A stretch of 64,000 nt of DNA, from positions 1 through 64,000 of the forward strand of contig NZ_NRSK01000013.1 of NCBI RefSeq assembly GCF_016584115.1, given 5' to 3'. Each line of letters starts with the position of its first letter. Positions within the stretch are counted from its first letter, which is position 1. Below, piece by piece: positions 37,702-47,017 of the stretch. Both the position numbers and the translations under genes were made by a program. The DNA comes from Ectothiorhodospira mobilis. GTDB lineage: Bacteria > Pseudomonadota > Gammaproteobacteria > Ectothiorhodospirales > Ectothiorhodospiraceae. The notes beneath the pieces are model-generated. The model was not told the DNA's origin and did no database searches. It saw only the letters and a program-made list of their open reading frames with translations.

Positions 37702-38465
37702 GGGGTATCTCCTTCGGGGCGATGGGTCATGAGCATGTAGTTGACCGCCATGGAGCGGCCCGGGGTCATGCGGCGGGTGAAGGGGTTGACGCGCACGCCG
37801 GTTGCCTCCACCACCCGGATCCCGTCCCGGGCCAGCAGGGCCTGAAGCTCCCGGGGCTTGCGGAACCGCCGCCACTGGTGGGTCCCACGGGGCAGCCAGC
37901 GCAGCAGGTATTCCGCACCGAGGATGGCGGTGACAAAGGCGGACGGTGTGCGGTTGAGGGTGGCGATGAAGCCGTGGCCCCCGGGGCGCAGCAGGCGGTT
38001 ACAGGCCGCCATGAAGCCCGGCAGGTCCGCCACATGCTCCACCACCTCCATGTTGAGCACCACGTCGTAGCAGGCGCCGCGCCGGGCCAGGGCCTCGGCG
38101 GTCCCCACCTCGTAGCTCAGGTCCAGACCACTGCCCCGGGCGTGTTGGCGGGCCACGGCGATGTTGTCCGCGGTCACGTCCACCCCGTGCACCCGGGCCC
38201 CCATGCGCGCCATGGCCTCGCTGAGGAGACCGCCGCCACAGCCGATGTCCACCACCGCAAGCCCCGCCAGGGGCCGGGGGGCCTGGGCATCCCGCCCCAG
38301 ACGCCGGCAGAGGTGGTCCCGGATCCAGGCGCTGCGCAGCCGGTTGAGGGTGTGCAACGGCCAGAAGGGGCCTTGTGGGTCCCACCAGCGCTGGGCCAGC
38401 CGGGTGTAGCGGGCCACCTCGGCGGGGTCCACGGAGGGGATATCGGGATCCGGTTCGGGGTGCAA
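37698..38465 (-). CDS. ubiG: ubiquinone biosynthesis O-methyltransferase
   Basis: UbiG methylates two hydroxyl groups during ubiquinone synthesis with S-adenosylmethionine. The 255-residue protein has the Rossmann motif VVDIGCGGGLLSEAMA (about 70-85) and the UbiG-specific LNRTPSAFVTAILGAEYLL, followed by WLPRGTHQWRRF, which mediates membrane association in E. coli UbiG. AAAGGAG lies ahead of the ATG. It is coupled to a DCC-family gene and divergent from lexA. Confidence 0.94.
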   Translation of the reverse strand: MHPEPDPDIPSVDPAEVARYTRLAQRWWDPQGPFWPLHTLNRLRSAWIRDHLCRRLGRDAQAPRPLAGLAVVDIGCGGGLLSEAMARMGARVHGVDVTADNIAVARQHARGSGLDLSYEVGTAEALARRGACYDVVLNMEVVEHVADLPGFMAACNRLLRPGGHGFIATLNRTPSAFVTAILGAEYLLRWLPRGTHQWRRFRKPRELQALLARDGIRVVEATGVRVNPFTRRMTPGRSMAVNYMLMTHRPEGDTP

Positions 38466-38691
38466 GGGGGCTCCTTTTGGGTTGAGCGGGGTCCTCCCGC
38501 GTTTTTGGATTGGATCGGCGGTCCGGCCCGGGGGTTCCGCCGTCCGGCGATCCCGAAGGACCCCTGGTCAGCGCGTCCGGTCCCCCGGCCCGGAACCCGG
38601 GGACAGGCCCTGATGCCGGGTGCAATGCACAGCGCCTTCACGGCCACGCCCCCATCCGGTCGCCCCTTGCCGCAGCGGATACATTGGCCTA

Positions 38692-38707
38692 CTGTGCATG
38701 GGTATAG
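38692..38707 (+). promoter_or_regulatory. near-match LexA (SOS) box
   Basis: CTGT-N8-ATAG at 38692-38707, preceded by TA (TACTGT). The E. coli consensus is CTGT-N8-ACAG, so there is one mismatch in the right arm. It lies 14 nt before the lexA ATG, which fits autoregulation. TATAGA within it could be the -10 box, although that would leave only about 7 nt of leader. Confidence 0.5.
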
Positions 38708-38721
38708 AGACGGAGATTCCC

Positions 38722-39321
38722 ATGGAGAAGCTGACCCCCAGGCAGGCCGAGGTCCTGGCCTTCGTGCGCGAATACATGCAGTCCCACGGTATGCCCCCCA
38801 CCCGTGAGGACATCATGCGGGCCTTCGGCTTCCGCTCACCCAACGCCGCCGAATGCCATCTGCGCACCCTGGCACGCAAGGGGGCCCTGGAGATCCTGGC
38901 GGGTACGTCCCGCGGTATCCGCCTGCCGGAGCCGCCCGGACTGCCCCTGGTGGGGCGGGTGGCCGCCGGGGCCCCCATCCTGGCTGAGGCCCACATTGAG
39001 CAGCATTTCCAACTGGATCCGCGCCTGTTCCATCCCCGCCCCGACTATCTGCTGCGGGTGCGTGGCGAGAGCATGACCGGGGCGGGCATCCTGGACGGCG
39101 ACCTGCTGGTGGTGCACCGCACTCCGGAGGCCCGCAACGGCCAGATCGTCGTGGCGCGCCTCGGGGACGAGGTCACCGTCAAACGCCTCCGGCGGCAGGG
39201 CCCCCAAGTGGCGCTGTTGCCGGAGCACCCCGACCATGACCCCATCCACGTGGACCTGCAGCGGGAGGAACTGGCCATCGAGGGCATCGGCGTGGGGGTG
39301 ATCCGTCACACCCCGGCGTGA
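38722..39321 (+). CDS. lexA: SOS repressor LexA
   Basis: LexA represses DNA-damage genes and cleaves itself when bound to RecA filaments. With the ATG at 38722 the protein is 199 residues (E. coli 202). The winged helix-turn-helix ([23 protein letters not shown]) is at 5-65. The cleavage bond Ala82-Gly83 lies in GRVAAGAP, with catalytic Ser117 in RGESM and Lys154 in TVKRL. An in-frame ATG at 38698 would add eight residues. CGGAGA at 38711-38716 fits the chosen start. No recA or second SOS gene follows; the next gene is convergent. Confidence 0.95.
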   Translation: MEKLTPRQAEVLAFVREYMQSHGMPPTREDIMRAFGFRSPNAAECHLRTLARKGALEILAGTSRGIRLPEPPGLPLVGRVAAGAPILAEAHIEQHFQLDPRLFHPRPDYLLRVRGESMTGAGILDGDLLVVHRTPEARNGQIVVARLGDEVTVKRLRRQGPQVALLPEHPDHDPIHVDLQREELAIEGIGVGVIRHTPA

Positions 39322-39344
39322 TCCGTTGGCGGCAGTCCCCCTTC

Positions 39345-40340
39345 TCAGGGGAATGCCGTCTCCTCCAGCCAGGATTCCATCGCGCGCATGACCGCCTGGG
39401 GGCACTCCTCCTGAGGCACATGGCCACACTCGGGGAGCACCGCGGTATGCGCCCGGGGCAGGGCCCCGGCCGCCCGCAGGGAGTCCTGCGGGTCCACCAC
39501 CCGGTCCGCCTCCCCCACCAGCACCAGGGCGGGCTGGCGGATCTCATCCAGGTGATCGCTCACGTTCACAGGCTGAGTCAGGGACTGACGGAAGAGCTCG
39601 CCCCAGGCCAGGTCCCAGTGACGGACCCGGGTGTGGATCAGGGTCAGGTCCCGGCGCTGCGGGTCGATGCGCGCCGGATCGGCATAGGAGAGCTCCAGCA
39701 GTGGCGCGCGGCGGCCCATCTGGCGGGCCAGGAACAGACTCAGACGCTCCATCTGCGGCAGCCCCGCCACCCATTCCGGGAAGGTGGGCCGGTTCACGTA
39801 GACCCAGGGGTTCACCAGGATCAGGCCCTGTACCCGCTGCGGCCGGCGCAGGGCGGCCTCCAGGGCCAGGGTGCCACCGGCGGAGTTGCCCACCAGCACG
39901 GCCCGTTCCACCCCCCGGGCGTCGAGAAAGGCGAACAGGTGATCCAGGGCCGCCGCCTTGGTGTAGGGACTGGGTCCGGACCAGTCCCCGGGCACCGGCT
40001 TGGCGCTCAGGCCGTAGGGCACCTGATCATAGGCCAGCACACGGCCGTGGCGGCCCAGGTCGTCCATAACCCGGTTCCAGGTGAAGGCATTGAAGGTGAA
40101 GCCGTGCAGCAGCACGAAGGTGGGCCCCTCCCCCGCCGCACCCGCCTCCAGGTAGTGGAGGTCCAGGCCGTCGCTGCCGGGGAAATCCACATGCACGAAC
40201 CGGCTCTGGGGTGGGGCCACATCGGTGGCCGTCTCCAGACCCTGGATGGGGGTTGTGGAGATCCAGAAGGGGCCGAGGGCCAGGGCGGCCAGCCCCAGCA
40301 GGAGCAGGCCACCCAGGAGAGTCAGCAACCAGCGGAGCAT
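39345..40340 (-). CDS. membrane-anchored alpha/beta hydrolase
   Basis: The 331-residue protein has one N-terminal hydrophobic segment (about 3-24), then an alpha/beta hydrolase fold. It shows the oxyanion-side LLHGFTFN (about 78-85), nucleophile Ser153 in VGNSAGG, acid in GEADRVVD and His in PECGHVPQEE. The cap region (about 180-240) is not assignable. The substrate is unknown; esterases, lipases and haloalkane-dehalogenase-like enzymes share this architecture. The stop is 9 nt from the next gene's region and the gene is downstream of an AhpD-like gene on the same strand, so the two may be cotranscribed. Confidence 0.85.
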   Translation of the reverse strand: MLRWLLTLLGGLLLLGLAALALGPFWISTTPIQGLETATDVAPPQSRFVHVDFPGSDGLDLHYLEAGAAGEGPTFVLLHGFTFNAFTWNRVMDDLGRHGRVLAYDQVPYGLSAKPVPGDWSGPSPYTKAAALDHLFAFLDARGVERAVLVGNSAGGTLALEAALRRPQRVQGLILVNPWVYVNRPTFPEWVAGLPQMERLSLFLARQMGRRAPLLELSYADPARIDPQRRDLTLIHTRVRHWDLAWGELFRQSLTQPVNVSDHLDEIRQPALVLVGEADRVVDPQDSLRAAGALPRAHTAVLPECGHVPQEECPQAVMRAMESWLEETAFP

Positions 40341-40349
40341 GGGCCGGCC

Positions 40350-40697
40350 TTACTTATCGAAGGCTTCCAGTGCGTTATGCACCTCGGCGATATAGGTCAT
40401 GGCCGGACCGCCCCCCATGAGGATGGCCACCTTGCACACATCCACAATCTCCGCGCGGGTGCCCCCCGCCTGCAGCACCTTCTGCACGTGGATGCCGATG
40501 CAGTACTTGCAGCGGGCGGTGATGGCCATGCCCAGGGCGATGAGCTCCTTGGTCTTCTTGTCCAGCACGTCGTCCTCGAGGACCTTGTCCATGAAGCCGT
40601 TGAAGGCGGTCATGGTGTCCCGGGCCTCGGTCTTCATCATGCCCATGCCGGACTGGAAGTTCTTCAGGGCCTGGGTCATACCGTTGGTGTTGTCCAT
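40350..40697 (-). CDS. carboxymuconolactone decarboxylase family protein (AhpD-like)
   Basis: A 115-residue all-helical protein with the AhpD-type redox motif CKYCIGIH (C63, C66, H70), which in relatives reduces peroxides or acts as a redox partner. The flanking helices KELIALGMAIT and MGGGPAMTYIAEV are typical. The N-terminus is Met-rich (GMGMMK). The ATG at 40697 has a GGAGG ribosome site. It stands 9 nt before the alpha/beta hydrolase gene. True carboxymuconolactone decarboxylase activity is unlikely for the CxxC subgroup. Confidence 0.88.
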   Translation of the reverse strand: MDNTNGMTQALKNFQSGMGMMKTEARDTMTAFNGFMDKVLEDDVLDKKTKELIALGMAITARCKYCIGIHVQKVLQAGGTRAEIVDVCKVAILMGGGPAMTYIAEVHNALEAFDK

Positions 40698-40771
40698 GAT
40701 GCACGGCCTCCGCGAAGTGGATTCATCCCCATGATGACAGCAAAGGGACCGCGTGGCGATCCCCGGCCCGC

Positions 40772-40800
40772 TTGGCGCGGATCGGGGGGCGCCGTATAGT
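40772..40800 (+). promoter_or_regulatory. sigma-70 promoter for the DUF2868-GTPase pair
   Basis: TTGGCG (40772-40777), 17 nt, TATAGT (40795-40800, five of six matches). Transcription would start near 40807, three bases from the ATG at 40810, and no ribosome site precedes that ATG. The layout is the same as at yceD. Confidence 0.6.
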
Positions 40801-40809
40801 GACGCCGCC

Positions 40810-42321
40810 ATGAACCGGACCATCCCCCGACCCGCCCTGCCCCGCCCGGCCTTCGCCGACCGCCTGACGGCGGAGGCGGTGCGCATCCACGAGGACCAGA
40901 CCGGCCGCGTCCTGGACGAGGATGCGGCCTGGGATGCCGGCCGCCGCAGCGGCGGGGACCTGGAACGGCACATCATCGCCCGGGCCACGGCCACCCGCCT
41001 CGGCGCGGAGATCCGGCAGGCGGCGGACGGCATCCTCGCCGGCGCACGCTGGATGCTGGTGGCGGCCCTGGTGGTCGCCCTGCTGCTGGGCATCGGGGCC
41101 GCCGGGGCCGCCCTGGGTGCCCCCCTGCCGGACCGGGGCGGACAGGTGAACATCGCCTGGGCCCTGGGCGGGCTCCTGGGGGTGCAGACCCTGATGCTGT
41201 TGGCCTGGGCCGGGACGTTCCTGCTGCCCGCCGGGGGCGGCGGACTCCTGGGACGGGCCGCCCTTCACGCCGCCGGCACCCTGGGACGGCGTCTGCTGCG
41301 CCGTCCGGCCCATATCCTCGCCCTGCGGGCCCTGCTGCGCCTCCTCGGCCGCAGGCGCCTGGGTCTGTACACGGCGGGGGCCCTCACCCACGCCCTCTGG
41401 ACCGCCTTCGGTATCGGGGCCCTGCTGGCCTGCCTGTGGAGCCTGAGTGTGCGCCAGTACGACTTCCTCTGGGGCACCACCCTCCTGTCCGAGGCCGATT
41501 TTGTCTCCCTGGTCACCGCCCTGGGCGGCCTGCCCGCCGCACTCGGCATCCCGGTACCCGACGAGGCCCTCATCCGGGCCAGCCGTCTGGGGGCACCCCT
41601 GGCGGCAGGGGGCCGCATCCAGTGGTCCGGCTTCCTGCTGGGCTGCCTGCTGGTCTATGGCGTGATCCCGCGCCTGCTCCTGGCCCTGCTCTGCACCGGG
41701 ATGGCCCGCCGACTGGCGGCGCGCCTGTCCCTGGATATCACCGCCCCGGGCTACGCCCGCCTGGCCCCGAGACTGCAGGAGGACCACCAGCGCATCGGCA
41801 TCATCGACCCGCGGCCCGTGGAACCCCCCGTGCCACGGCAAAGACGCCGCTCCCGCCCGGCCCCGGCGCAGGGCGCCCCGCTGGCCCTGGTGGGTTACGA
41901 ACTGGAACATGCCCCGGATCACTGGCTGCAGCGGGTCGACGATGGCCGCCACCTGTCCCTGGGACAGGTGGACGACCGGGCCAGCCGGCGGGACGTGCTG
42001 GCGGCCCTGGACGCCCTGGACCCGGCCCCCGCGGCCGTGGTGGCGGTCTGCTCCCTGGCCCGCACCCCCGACCGCGGCGCCGAAACCTTCCTGTCCACCC
42101 TGAAGGCCCGGGCCGGGGTGCCCCTCTGGGTGCTGCTGGATCAGGCGGGCACGGCCCGTGAGCGCGGCATCGACCCGCGGGCACGCCACGCCGCCTGGCG
42201 GGACCTGGCCCTGCGGGCCGGGGCCGAGCGCTGCCTCCCGGAGCGGGCTGCCGAGACGGACCTGAGAGGCGCCGGCGCCCTGCCCGGGGCACTGGACTCG
42301 CCGGAGGAACCCCAGCCATGA
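40810..42321 (+). CDS. DUF2868 membrane protein
   Basis: A 503-residue protein of unknown function with a soluble N-terminus (1-80) and four predicted membrane segments at about 82-103, 115-139, 195-218 and 276-300. A soluble, Arg/Pro-rich C-terminal domain (about 305-503) contains LALVGYELEHAP and repeated AVVAVCSLARTPDRG-type strands that resemble a nucleotide-fold sheet. It matches what I know of DUF2868 proteins, which are encoded beside a GTPase with a DUF3482 domain. Its stop overlaps the GTPase start by 4 bp, so the two are made together and probably form a membrane complex. Confidence 0.82.
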   Translation: MNRTIPRPALPRPAFADRLTAEAVRIHEDQTGRVLDEDAAWDAGRRSGGDLERHIIARATATRLGAEIRQAADGILAGARWMLVAALVVALLLGIGAAGAALGAPLPDRGGQVNIAWALGGLLGVQTLMLLAWAGTFLLPAGGGGLLGRAALHAAGTLGRRLLRRPAHILALRALLRLLGRRRLGLYTAGALTHALWTAFGIGALLACLWSLSVRQYDFLWGTTLLSEADFVSLVTALGGLPAALGIPVPDEALIRASRLGAPLAAGGRIQWSGFLLGCLLVYGVIPRLLLALLCTGMARRLAARLSLDITAPGYARLAPRLQEDHQRIGIIDPRPVEPPVPRQRRRSRPAPAQGAPLALVGYELEHAPDHWLQRVDDGRHLSLGQVDDRASRRDVLAALDALDPAPAAVVAVCSLARTPDRGAETFLSTLKARAGVPLWVLLDQAGTARERGIDPRARHAAWRDLALRAGAERCLPERAAETDLRGAGALPGALDSPEEPQP

Positions 42322-43721
42322 ACGAAGACCTGCTTCAGGTGGCCGTGGTGGGCCACACCAATACCGGCAAGACCTCCCTGCTGCGCACCCTCTCCCGGGA
42401 CACGGACTTCGGAGAGGTGTGCGATGCACCGGCCACCACCCGGCATGTGGAAGGCACCCGCATCCTGGTGGACGGCGAAGCGGTGATGGCCCTCTACGAC
42501 ACCCCCGGGCTGGAGGATGCCCCCGGGATCCTGGACTGGATGGAGGCCCGGCGCGGCCCCCGGGCCCCGGGGGCCGAGACGCTGGAGGCCTTCCTGGAAT
42601 CCGGTGAGGCGGCCCGGCGCTTCGAACAGGAGGGCAAGGTGCTGCGCCAGTTGCGCGCCAGCCACGTGGGCCTCTACGTCATCGATGCCCGCGAACCGGT
42701 GCTGGGCAAGTACCGGGATGAGCTGAGCGTACTCGGGCTGTGCGCCCGACCCCTGGTACCGGTGCTCAACTTCGTGGCCGGCCCGGGCACCCGCGAGAGC
42801 GAATGGCGGGAGGCCCTGGCGCGCCTGGGACTGCACGCCGTGATCGGCTTCGACTCGGTGGTCTACGACCTGCAGGAGGAGCTGCGCCTGTACGAGAAGC
42901 TGCGCAGCCTGCTGGACCGCTTCCGGGAACCCCTCACCCGGCTCATGGAGGCCCGCGCCCGGGAGGCCCGGTGGCTGGAGCAAGCGGCGGCGGAACTGGT
43001 GGCCGACCTGCTCATCGATGCCGCCGCCTGTACCCTGGCGGTCCCACTGCAGGCGGTGCAGGACGGCAGCGCCCTGACCGACCTGCAGGCCCGCATCCGC
43101 CAGCGGGAACAGGACTGCGCCAAGGCCCTGCTGGCCCTGTACCGATTCCGGGCCGGCGATTACGCGGCGCGGCAGCTCCCCCTGGAGGACGGACGCTGGG
43201 GTCTGGACCTGTTCACCCCCGAGGCCCTGGGCCATTACGGCCTGCGCACCGGCGAGGGTGCGGCCGTGGGGGCCGCCGTGGGGCTGGCGGTGGACGTCCT
43301 GGCCCTGGGCACGACCCTGGGCGCGGGCACCGCCGCCGGGGCCACCGCCGGCGCCCTGGCGGGGCACACCCCGGGACTCGGCCGCCGCCTGGCCCAGCGC
43401 CTGCGGGGTCGCCGGGAACTGCGTCCCGGCGACGCCACCCTGCGCCTGTTGGCCCTGCGCGGCCGCCAGCTGGCCCGGGCCCTGTCCCGCCGCGGCCACG
43501 GCACGGAAAAGGCACTGGAACTGGACACCCCCACCGACGATGCCTGGCGCCGTGGCCGGCTCCCGCCCCCCCTGCGCCGCGCCCGGCTGCACCCGGACTG
43601 GTCCCGCCTGACCCCCGGGGCCGGCGGGCTGGAATCCCGCGCCCGGGCCCAGGCCCTGGCGGAACTGACCGCCACGCTCATGGACGCGGCGGATACCCCG
43701 CAGTCCCCTCAGACCCGATAG
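42318..43721 (+). CDS. GTPase with DUF3482 domain
   Basis: The 467-residue protein has an N-terminal GTPase domain: G1 GHTNTGKTS at 12-20, G2 Thr in ATTRH near 40, and G3 DTPGLED at 61-67. A degenerate G4 is at LNF where NKxD is expected. The DUF3482 part contains long helices (about 190-290) and a Gly/Ala-rich stretch at about 310-353 with GxxxG spacing, a glycine-zipper-like membrane-active segment. A basic C-terminus follows. It is distantly like the YeeP/Era-type small GTPases. It overlaps the DUF2868 gene by 4 bp and its 3' end overlaps the convergent chemoreceptor gene by 13 bp. Confidence 0.82.
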   Translation: MNEDLLQVAVVGHTNTGKTSLLRTLSRDTDFGEVCDAPATTRHVEGTRILVDGEAVMALYDTPGLEDAPGILDWMEARRGPRAPGAETLEAFLESGEAARRFEQEGKVLRQLRASHVGLYVIDAREPVLGKYRDELSVLGLCARPLVPVLNFVAGPGTRESEWREALARLGLHAVIGFDSVVYDLQEELRLYEKLRSLLDRFREPLTRLMEARAREARWLEQAAAELVADLLIDAAACTLAVPLQAVQDGSALTDLQARIRQREQDCAKALLALYRFRAGDYAARQLPLEDGRWGLDLFTPEALGHYGLRTGEGAAVGAAVGLAVDVLALGTTLGAGTAAGATAGALAGHTPGLGRRLAQRLRGRRELRPGDATLRLLALRGRQLARALSRRGHGTEKALELDTPTDDAWRRGRLPPPLRRARLHPDWSRLTPGAGGLESRARAQALAELTATLMDAADTPQSPQTR

Positions 43722-45364
43722 CCGGACACCCGGCCCTGCAGCTCCGTGGCCAGGCGCGCCAGTTCCTCGCTGGCGGAACTGATCTCGTTGGCGCTGCCTG
43801 AGGTCTGCTCCGTGGCCTGACTGATGCTGGTGATGTTGCGGTTGATCTCCTCGGCCACGGCAGACTGCTCCTCGGCGGCACTGGCGATCTGGGCGTTCAT
43901 GTCGTTGATGTTGTGGATGGCCTGCTCGATGGTCTGCAGTGAACTCCCCGCCTTGCCGGCCTGATCCACACTCTCCCGGGCCTTGTTGCGCCCCTGCTCC
44001 ATCACCTGCACGGCGCCGCTGGCACCGCTTTGCAGACGCTCGATCATCTCCTGGATCTCCGTGGTGGAGTCCTGGGTGCGGCTGGCCAGGGTGCGCACCT
44101 CGTCCGCCACCACGGCAAAGCCACGCCCCTGCTCCCCGGCCCGGGCCGCCTCGATGGCGGCGTTCAGGGCCAGCAGGTTGGTCTGCTCGGCGATGCCCCG
44201 GATCACGTCCAGCACCTTGCCGATCTCCTCGCTGTCGGCGGAGAGGCGGTGGATCACCTCGGCGGCGTTCTCCACCTCCTTGGCCAGGTTCTCGATGGAG
44301 TGCACCGTCTTGTCCACCACCTGACGCCCCGCCTGGGTCTCCTGCTGCGTCTCCTGGGCGGACTGGGCCGCCTGGGAGGCGTTGCGCGCCACCTCCTGCA
44401 CGGTGGTGGTCATCTCGTTCATGGCCGTGGCCACCTGATCCGTCTCCGAGTGCTGGCGCTGCACCTGTTCCCGGGTCTGCCCCGAGGTGGCGGAGAGCTG
44501 TTCCGCGGCGCTGGAGAGCTGGGCGGTGGCGCCGGCCACCTGCTTCACCAGTTCATGCACCCGCTCGGCGAAGGCATTGAAGCCCCGGGCCAGATCCGAC
44601 AGTTCGTCGTTGCCCTGGACCTGGAGGCGCTGGGTCAGATCGCCGCTGCCGGTGGCCATGCCATGCAGGGTCCGGGACAGTTTGCGGATGGGGTTCACCA
44701 GGCTGCGGGCGAAGAGGAAGGCCCCGAAACCACCCAGGGCCAGCACCAGGATCAGCACCCCCAGCATGCGCAGCAGCATGCTGTCCAGGCCGTTGTTGAC
44801 GATGGCCTCGGCCTCCGTGGTGGGGATGCCCAGACCCATGATGCCGATGACGCGGTTGCGGGCGTCGAACAGGGGTTCGTAGGCGGTGAGATGGGGTTCG
44901 CCGCGGACACTGGAATGCCCCACGAAACGTTCGCCATCGATCACGGCCTGATAGGCCCGGGTGTCCCGGTCCAGGACCGTGCCCACGGCCCGGCGGCCGT
45001 TGTCACCGACGACACTGGTGACCACGCGGCGGAAATCCTGTCCATCCCGGGTGAACAGGGTGAAGACCAGACCCAGGTCGCTGCTGAAGGCATCGGCCAT
45101 CTCGTGGCGACCGTCCAGGGGGCGGCCTTCCGCATCCACCAACGCCCCCCCGGAGACCCCGACCCCGCCGTAGTACCTTTCCAGGTAGACCCGCGCCGCC
45201 CGCAGATCCCCGTCCGCCTTCTTCAGCAGGGTATGGTTCACCAGGGTGCGGGCGGTATCAGCGCCGGAGAGATAGGACACCACGGTGAGACCGCCCCCCA
45301 CCAGGATCAGGCCCAGCAGGGCGAACAGGATCAGCCGGCTCTGTATCTTCAGGTTCTGCAGCAT
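43709..45364 (-). CDS. methyl-accepting chemotaxis protein
   Basis: A 551-residue transmembrane chemoreceptor. TM1 is at about 10-30. The periplasmic part (about 31-190) looks like a Cache-type sensor ([56 protein letters not shown]). TM2 is at about 200-222, followed by HAMP with the GSGDLTQRL signature. The cytoplasmic coiled coil has the conserved tip [19 protein letters not shown] and [10 protein letters not shown]. No C-terminal CheR-binding pentapeptide is seen. The start is [11 protein letters not shown]; 32 extra upstream codons are unconserved. A strong sigma-28 promoter lies upstream. Confidence 0.95.
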   Translation of the reverse strand: MLQNLKIQSRLILFALLGLILVGGGLTVVSYLSGADTARTLVNHTLLKKADGDLRAARVYLERYYGGVGVSGGALVDAEGRPLDGRHEMADAFSSDLGLVFTLFTRDGQDFRRVVTSVVGDNGRRAVGTVLDRDTRAYQAVIDGERFVGHSSVRGEPHLTAYEPLFDARNRVIGIMGLGIPTTEAEAIVNNGLDSMLLRMLGVLILVLALGGFGAFLFARSLVNPIRKLSRTLHGMATGSGDLTQRLQVQGNDELSDLARGFNAFAERVHELVKQVAGATAQLSSAAEQLSATSGQTREQVQRQHSETDQVATAMNEMTTTVQEVARNASQAAQSAQETQQETQAGRQVVDKTVHSIENLAKEVENAAEVIHRLSADSEEIGKVLDVIRGIAEQTNLLALNAAIEAARAGEQGRGFAVVADEVRTLASRTQDSTTEIQEMIERLQSGASGAVQVMEQGRNKARESVDQAGKAGSSLQTIEQAIHNINDMNAQIASAAEEQSAVAEEINRNITSISQATEQTSGSANEISSASEELARLATELQGRVSGYRV

Positions 45365-45423
45365 GGTCTCGATTCTCTTCGTGAAAACGGCGTCAGGGCG
45401 CGGGGCGCACCCCGTTTTCCGTG

Positions 45424-45451
45424 TTATCGGCCGCAAACGGGGCATCCTTGA
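45424..45451 (-). promoter_or_regulatory. sigma-28 (FliA) promoter for the chemoreceptor gene
   Basis: On the minus strand TCAA (45451-45448), 16 nt, then a perfect GCCGATAA (45431-45424). The -10 equals the E. coli FliA consensus and the spacer is one longer than the usual 15. The leader to the ATG at 45364 is about 50 nt. Confidence 0.75.
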
Positions 45452-45475
45452 ACCCCGCATCCGGGCAGTGTGTGA

Positions 45476-46867
45476 TCAGCCGGGGCGCAGCAGCGCCTGC
45501 AGGGCCGCCGCCTTGTCCACCGTCTCCCGGTATTCCGCCTCCTGCTCGGAGCCATGGGTGAGCCCCCCGCCGGCCCAGAAGCGGATCCGGCCCCGGGTAT
45601 GCACCAGGGTGCGGATGGCGATGTTGGTGTCCATGGCCCCGTCGAACCCGATGTAGCCGATGGCACCGCAGTACACATCCCGCCGATGGGGTTCCAGTTG
45701 GGCGATGATCTCCATGGCGCGGCGCTTGGGGGCGCCGGTGATGGAACCGCCGGGAAAACCGCCCCGTAGCAGGTCCAGGGCATCCCGCCCCGGGGCCAGG
45801 CAGCCGGTGACCGTGCTTACCAGGTGATGCACCCGGGCGTAGCTCTCCACCTGGAACAGGGAGGGCACCGCCACACTGCCGGTGGCGCAGTTGCGTCCCA
45901 GGTCGTTGCGCAGCAGGTCCACGATCATGACGTTTTCCGCCCGGTCCTTGGGGCTTTCCCACAGCGCCCGGCGCAGATCGGCGTCCTCGGCGGCGGTCCC
46001 CCCACGGGGCCGGGTGCCCTTGATGGGACAGGTCTCCACCGCCCCGTGGCGCAGGTGCAGGAAGCGCTCCGGGGAATTGCACAGGATCTGCCCCCAGGGC
46101 AGGTTGAGATAGGCCCCGAAGGGGGCCGGGCTCTGCCGCCGCAGGGCCAGGTACCCCCTCCAGGGGTCCCCGTCCGTGGCCCCTTCCAGGCGTCGCGCCA
46201 GATTCACCTGGTAGCAGTCCCCGTCGCGGATGTAACGCTGCACCTGCGCGAACCGGGTCGCGTAGTCCTGCGGCTCCAGGTCAGTGATCAGGGGAGCGCG
46301 GGCCCGCAGGGGCGCGCTCTCCCGGGGCACTGCGGGCCGGGAGAAACGCTCCACCAGGTCCGGCCAGACCCGCGCCGTGGCCGGGTCCCGCCCCCGCGTG
46401 GCCAGATAGGCCCGGGTCTCCCGGTGGTCCACCACCACGCACCAGTCATGGATCCCCAGGGCCATCTCCGGCAGAGTCCCGGGCTCGACCGGCGCAAGGG
46501 GCAACCCCTCCAGGCGGTATCCCAGCTCATAGCCGAGATAGCCCACGGCGCCGCCGGCAAAGGGCAGCCCCTCCAGCGGGGCCAGGGGCTCCCCCAGGAC
46601 ACGGCGCAGCACCTGCAGGGGGTCATCCCGGCTCTCCCATGCCGATCCGTCCCGGCGGCGCACCCGGGTCACCCCGCCGCGGCTCACCACCGTCATGAAG
46701 GGATCGCCGCAGAGGAGATCGTAGCGTCCCCGGGGAAACCCCGCACCCGCGCCGCCGCTGTCCAGCAGCACGGACCAGGGGCGATGAGCGATGGCCTCCA
46801 GCAACCGGGCACCGTCCCCCGGATAGGGGAGGCGCCGAATGCGTGGCAGGGACGGATGAAACGGCAT
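45476..46867 (-). CDS. pabB: aminodeoxychorismate synthase component I
   Basis: PabB aminates chorismate to 4-amino-4-deoxychorismate for folate. The 463-residue protein has the chorismate-binding core with PIKGTRPRG (about 281-289). The Lys in PIKGT separates PabB from anthranilate synthase TrpE, which has Ala there. Other blocks are VDLLRNDLGR, GSITGAPKRRAMEII and FWAGGGLTHGSEQEAEY. No amidotransferase partner (PabA) or lyase (PabC) is adjacent. The start is the ATG giving MPFHPSLPRIR. It is divergent from nhaC. Confidence 0.93.
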   Translation of the reverse strand: MPFHPSLPRIRRLPYPGDGARLLEAIAHRPWSVLLDSGGAGAGFPRGRYDLLCGDPFMTVVSRGGVTRVRRRDGSAWESRDDPLQVLRRVLGEPLAPLEGLPFAGGAVGYLGYELGYRLEGLPLAPVEPGTLPEMALGIHDWCVVVDHRETRAYLATRGRDPATARVWPDLVERFSRPAVPRESAPLRARAPLITDLEPQDYATRFAQVQRYIRDGDCYQVNLARRLEGATDGDPWRGYLALRRQSPAPFGAYLNLPWGQILCNSPERFLHLRHGAVETCPIKGTRPRGGTAAEDADLRRALWESPKDRAENVMIVDLLRNDLGRNCATGSVAVPSLFQVESYARVHHLVSTVTGCLAPGRDALDLLRGGFPGGSITGAPKRRAMEIIAQLEPHRRDVYCGAIGYIGFDGAMDTNIAIRTLVHTRGRIRFWAGGGLTHGSEQEAEYRETVDKAAALQALLRPG

Positions 46868-46958
46868 GGGACGGCTCTCGGGATCGGCAGGGCATTGTAC
46901 CGGCCGGACCGGGTGGGGGGCACCTTCCGGCCGGTTTTTATGCCTTTTGGTTGTCAAA

Positions 46959-46996
46959 TTTTCATAATTTCGAGCATTCGGGCATAATAACCGAAT
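46959..46996 (+). promoter_or_regulatory. nhaC promoter with palindromic candidate operator
   Basis: TTTTCA (46959-46964), 18 nt, CATAAT (46983-46988). An inverted repeat ATTCGG (46976-46981) / CCGAAT (46991-46996) with a 9-nt spacer straddles the -10 box, an ideal position for a dimeric repressor. The whole 46935-47000 stretch is unusually AT-rich. The ribosome site TGGAG (47008-47012) precedes the ATG at 47018. Confidence 0.55.
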
Positions 46997-47017
46997 CATT
47001 GGCCATATGGAGTCCAC

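Noticed and set aside
38465-38722. Possible long inverted repeat of CCGG-rich segments between ubiG and lexA.
   Set aside because: On checking, the arms (CCGGCCCGGGGG and CCCCCGGCCCGG) are not true reverse complements; the similarity is GC bias.
40350-40697. A true carboxymuconolactone decarboxylase of aromatic degradation.
   Set aside because: It has the AhpD-type CxxC and no aromatic-pathway neighbours.
45476-46867. Anthranilate synthase component I (TrpE).
   Set aside because: The active-site motif is PIKGT with Lys, the PabB form, rather than PIAGT.
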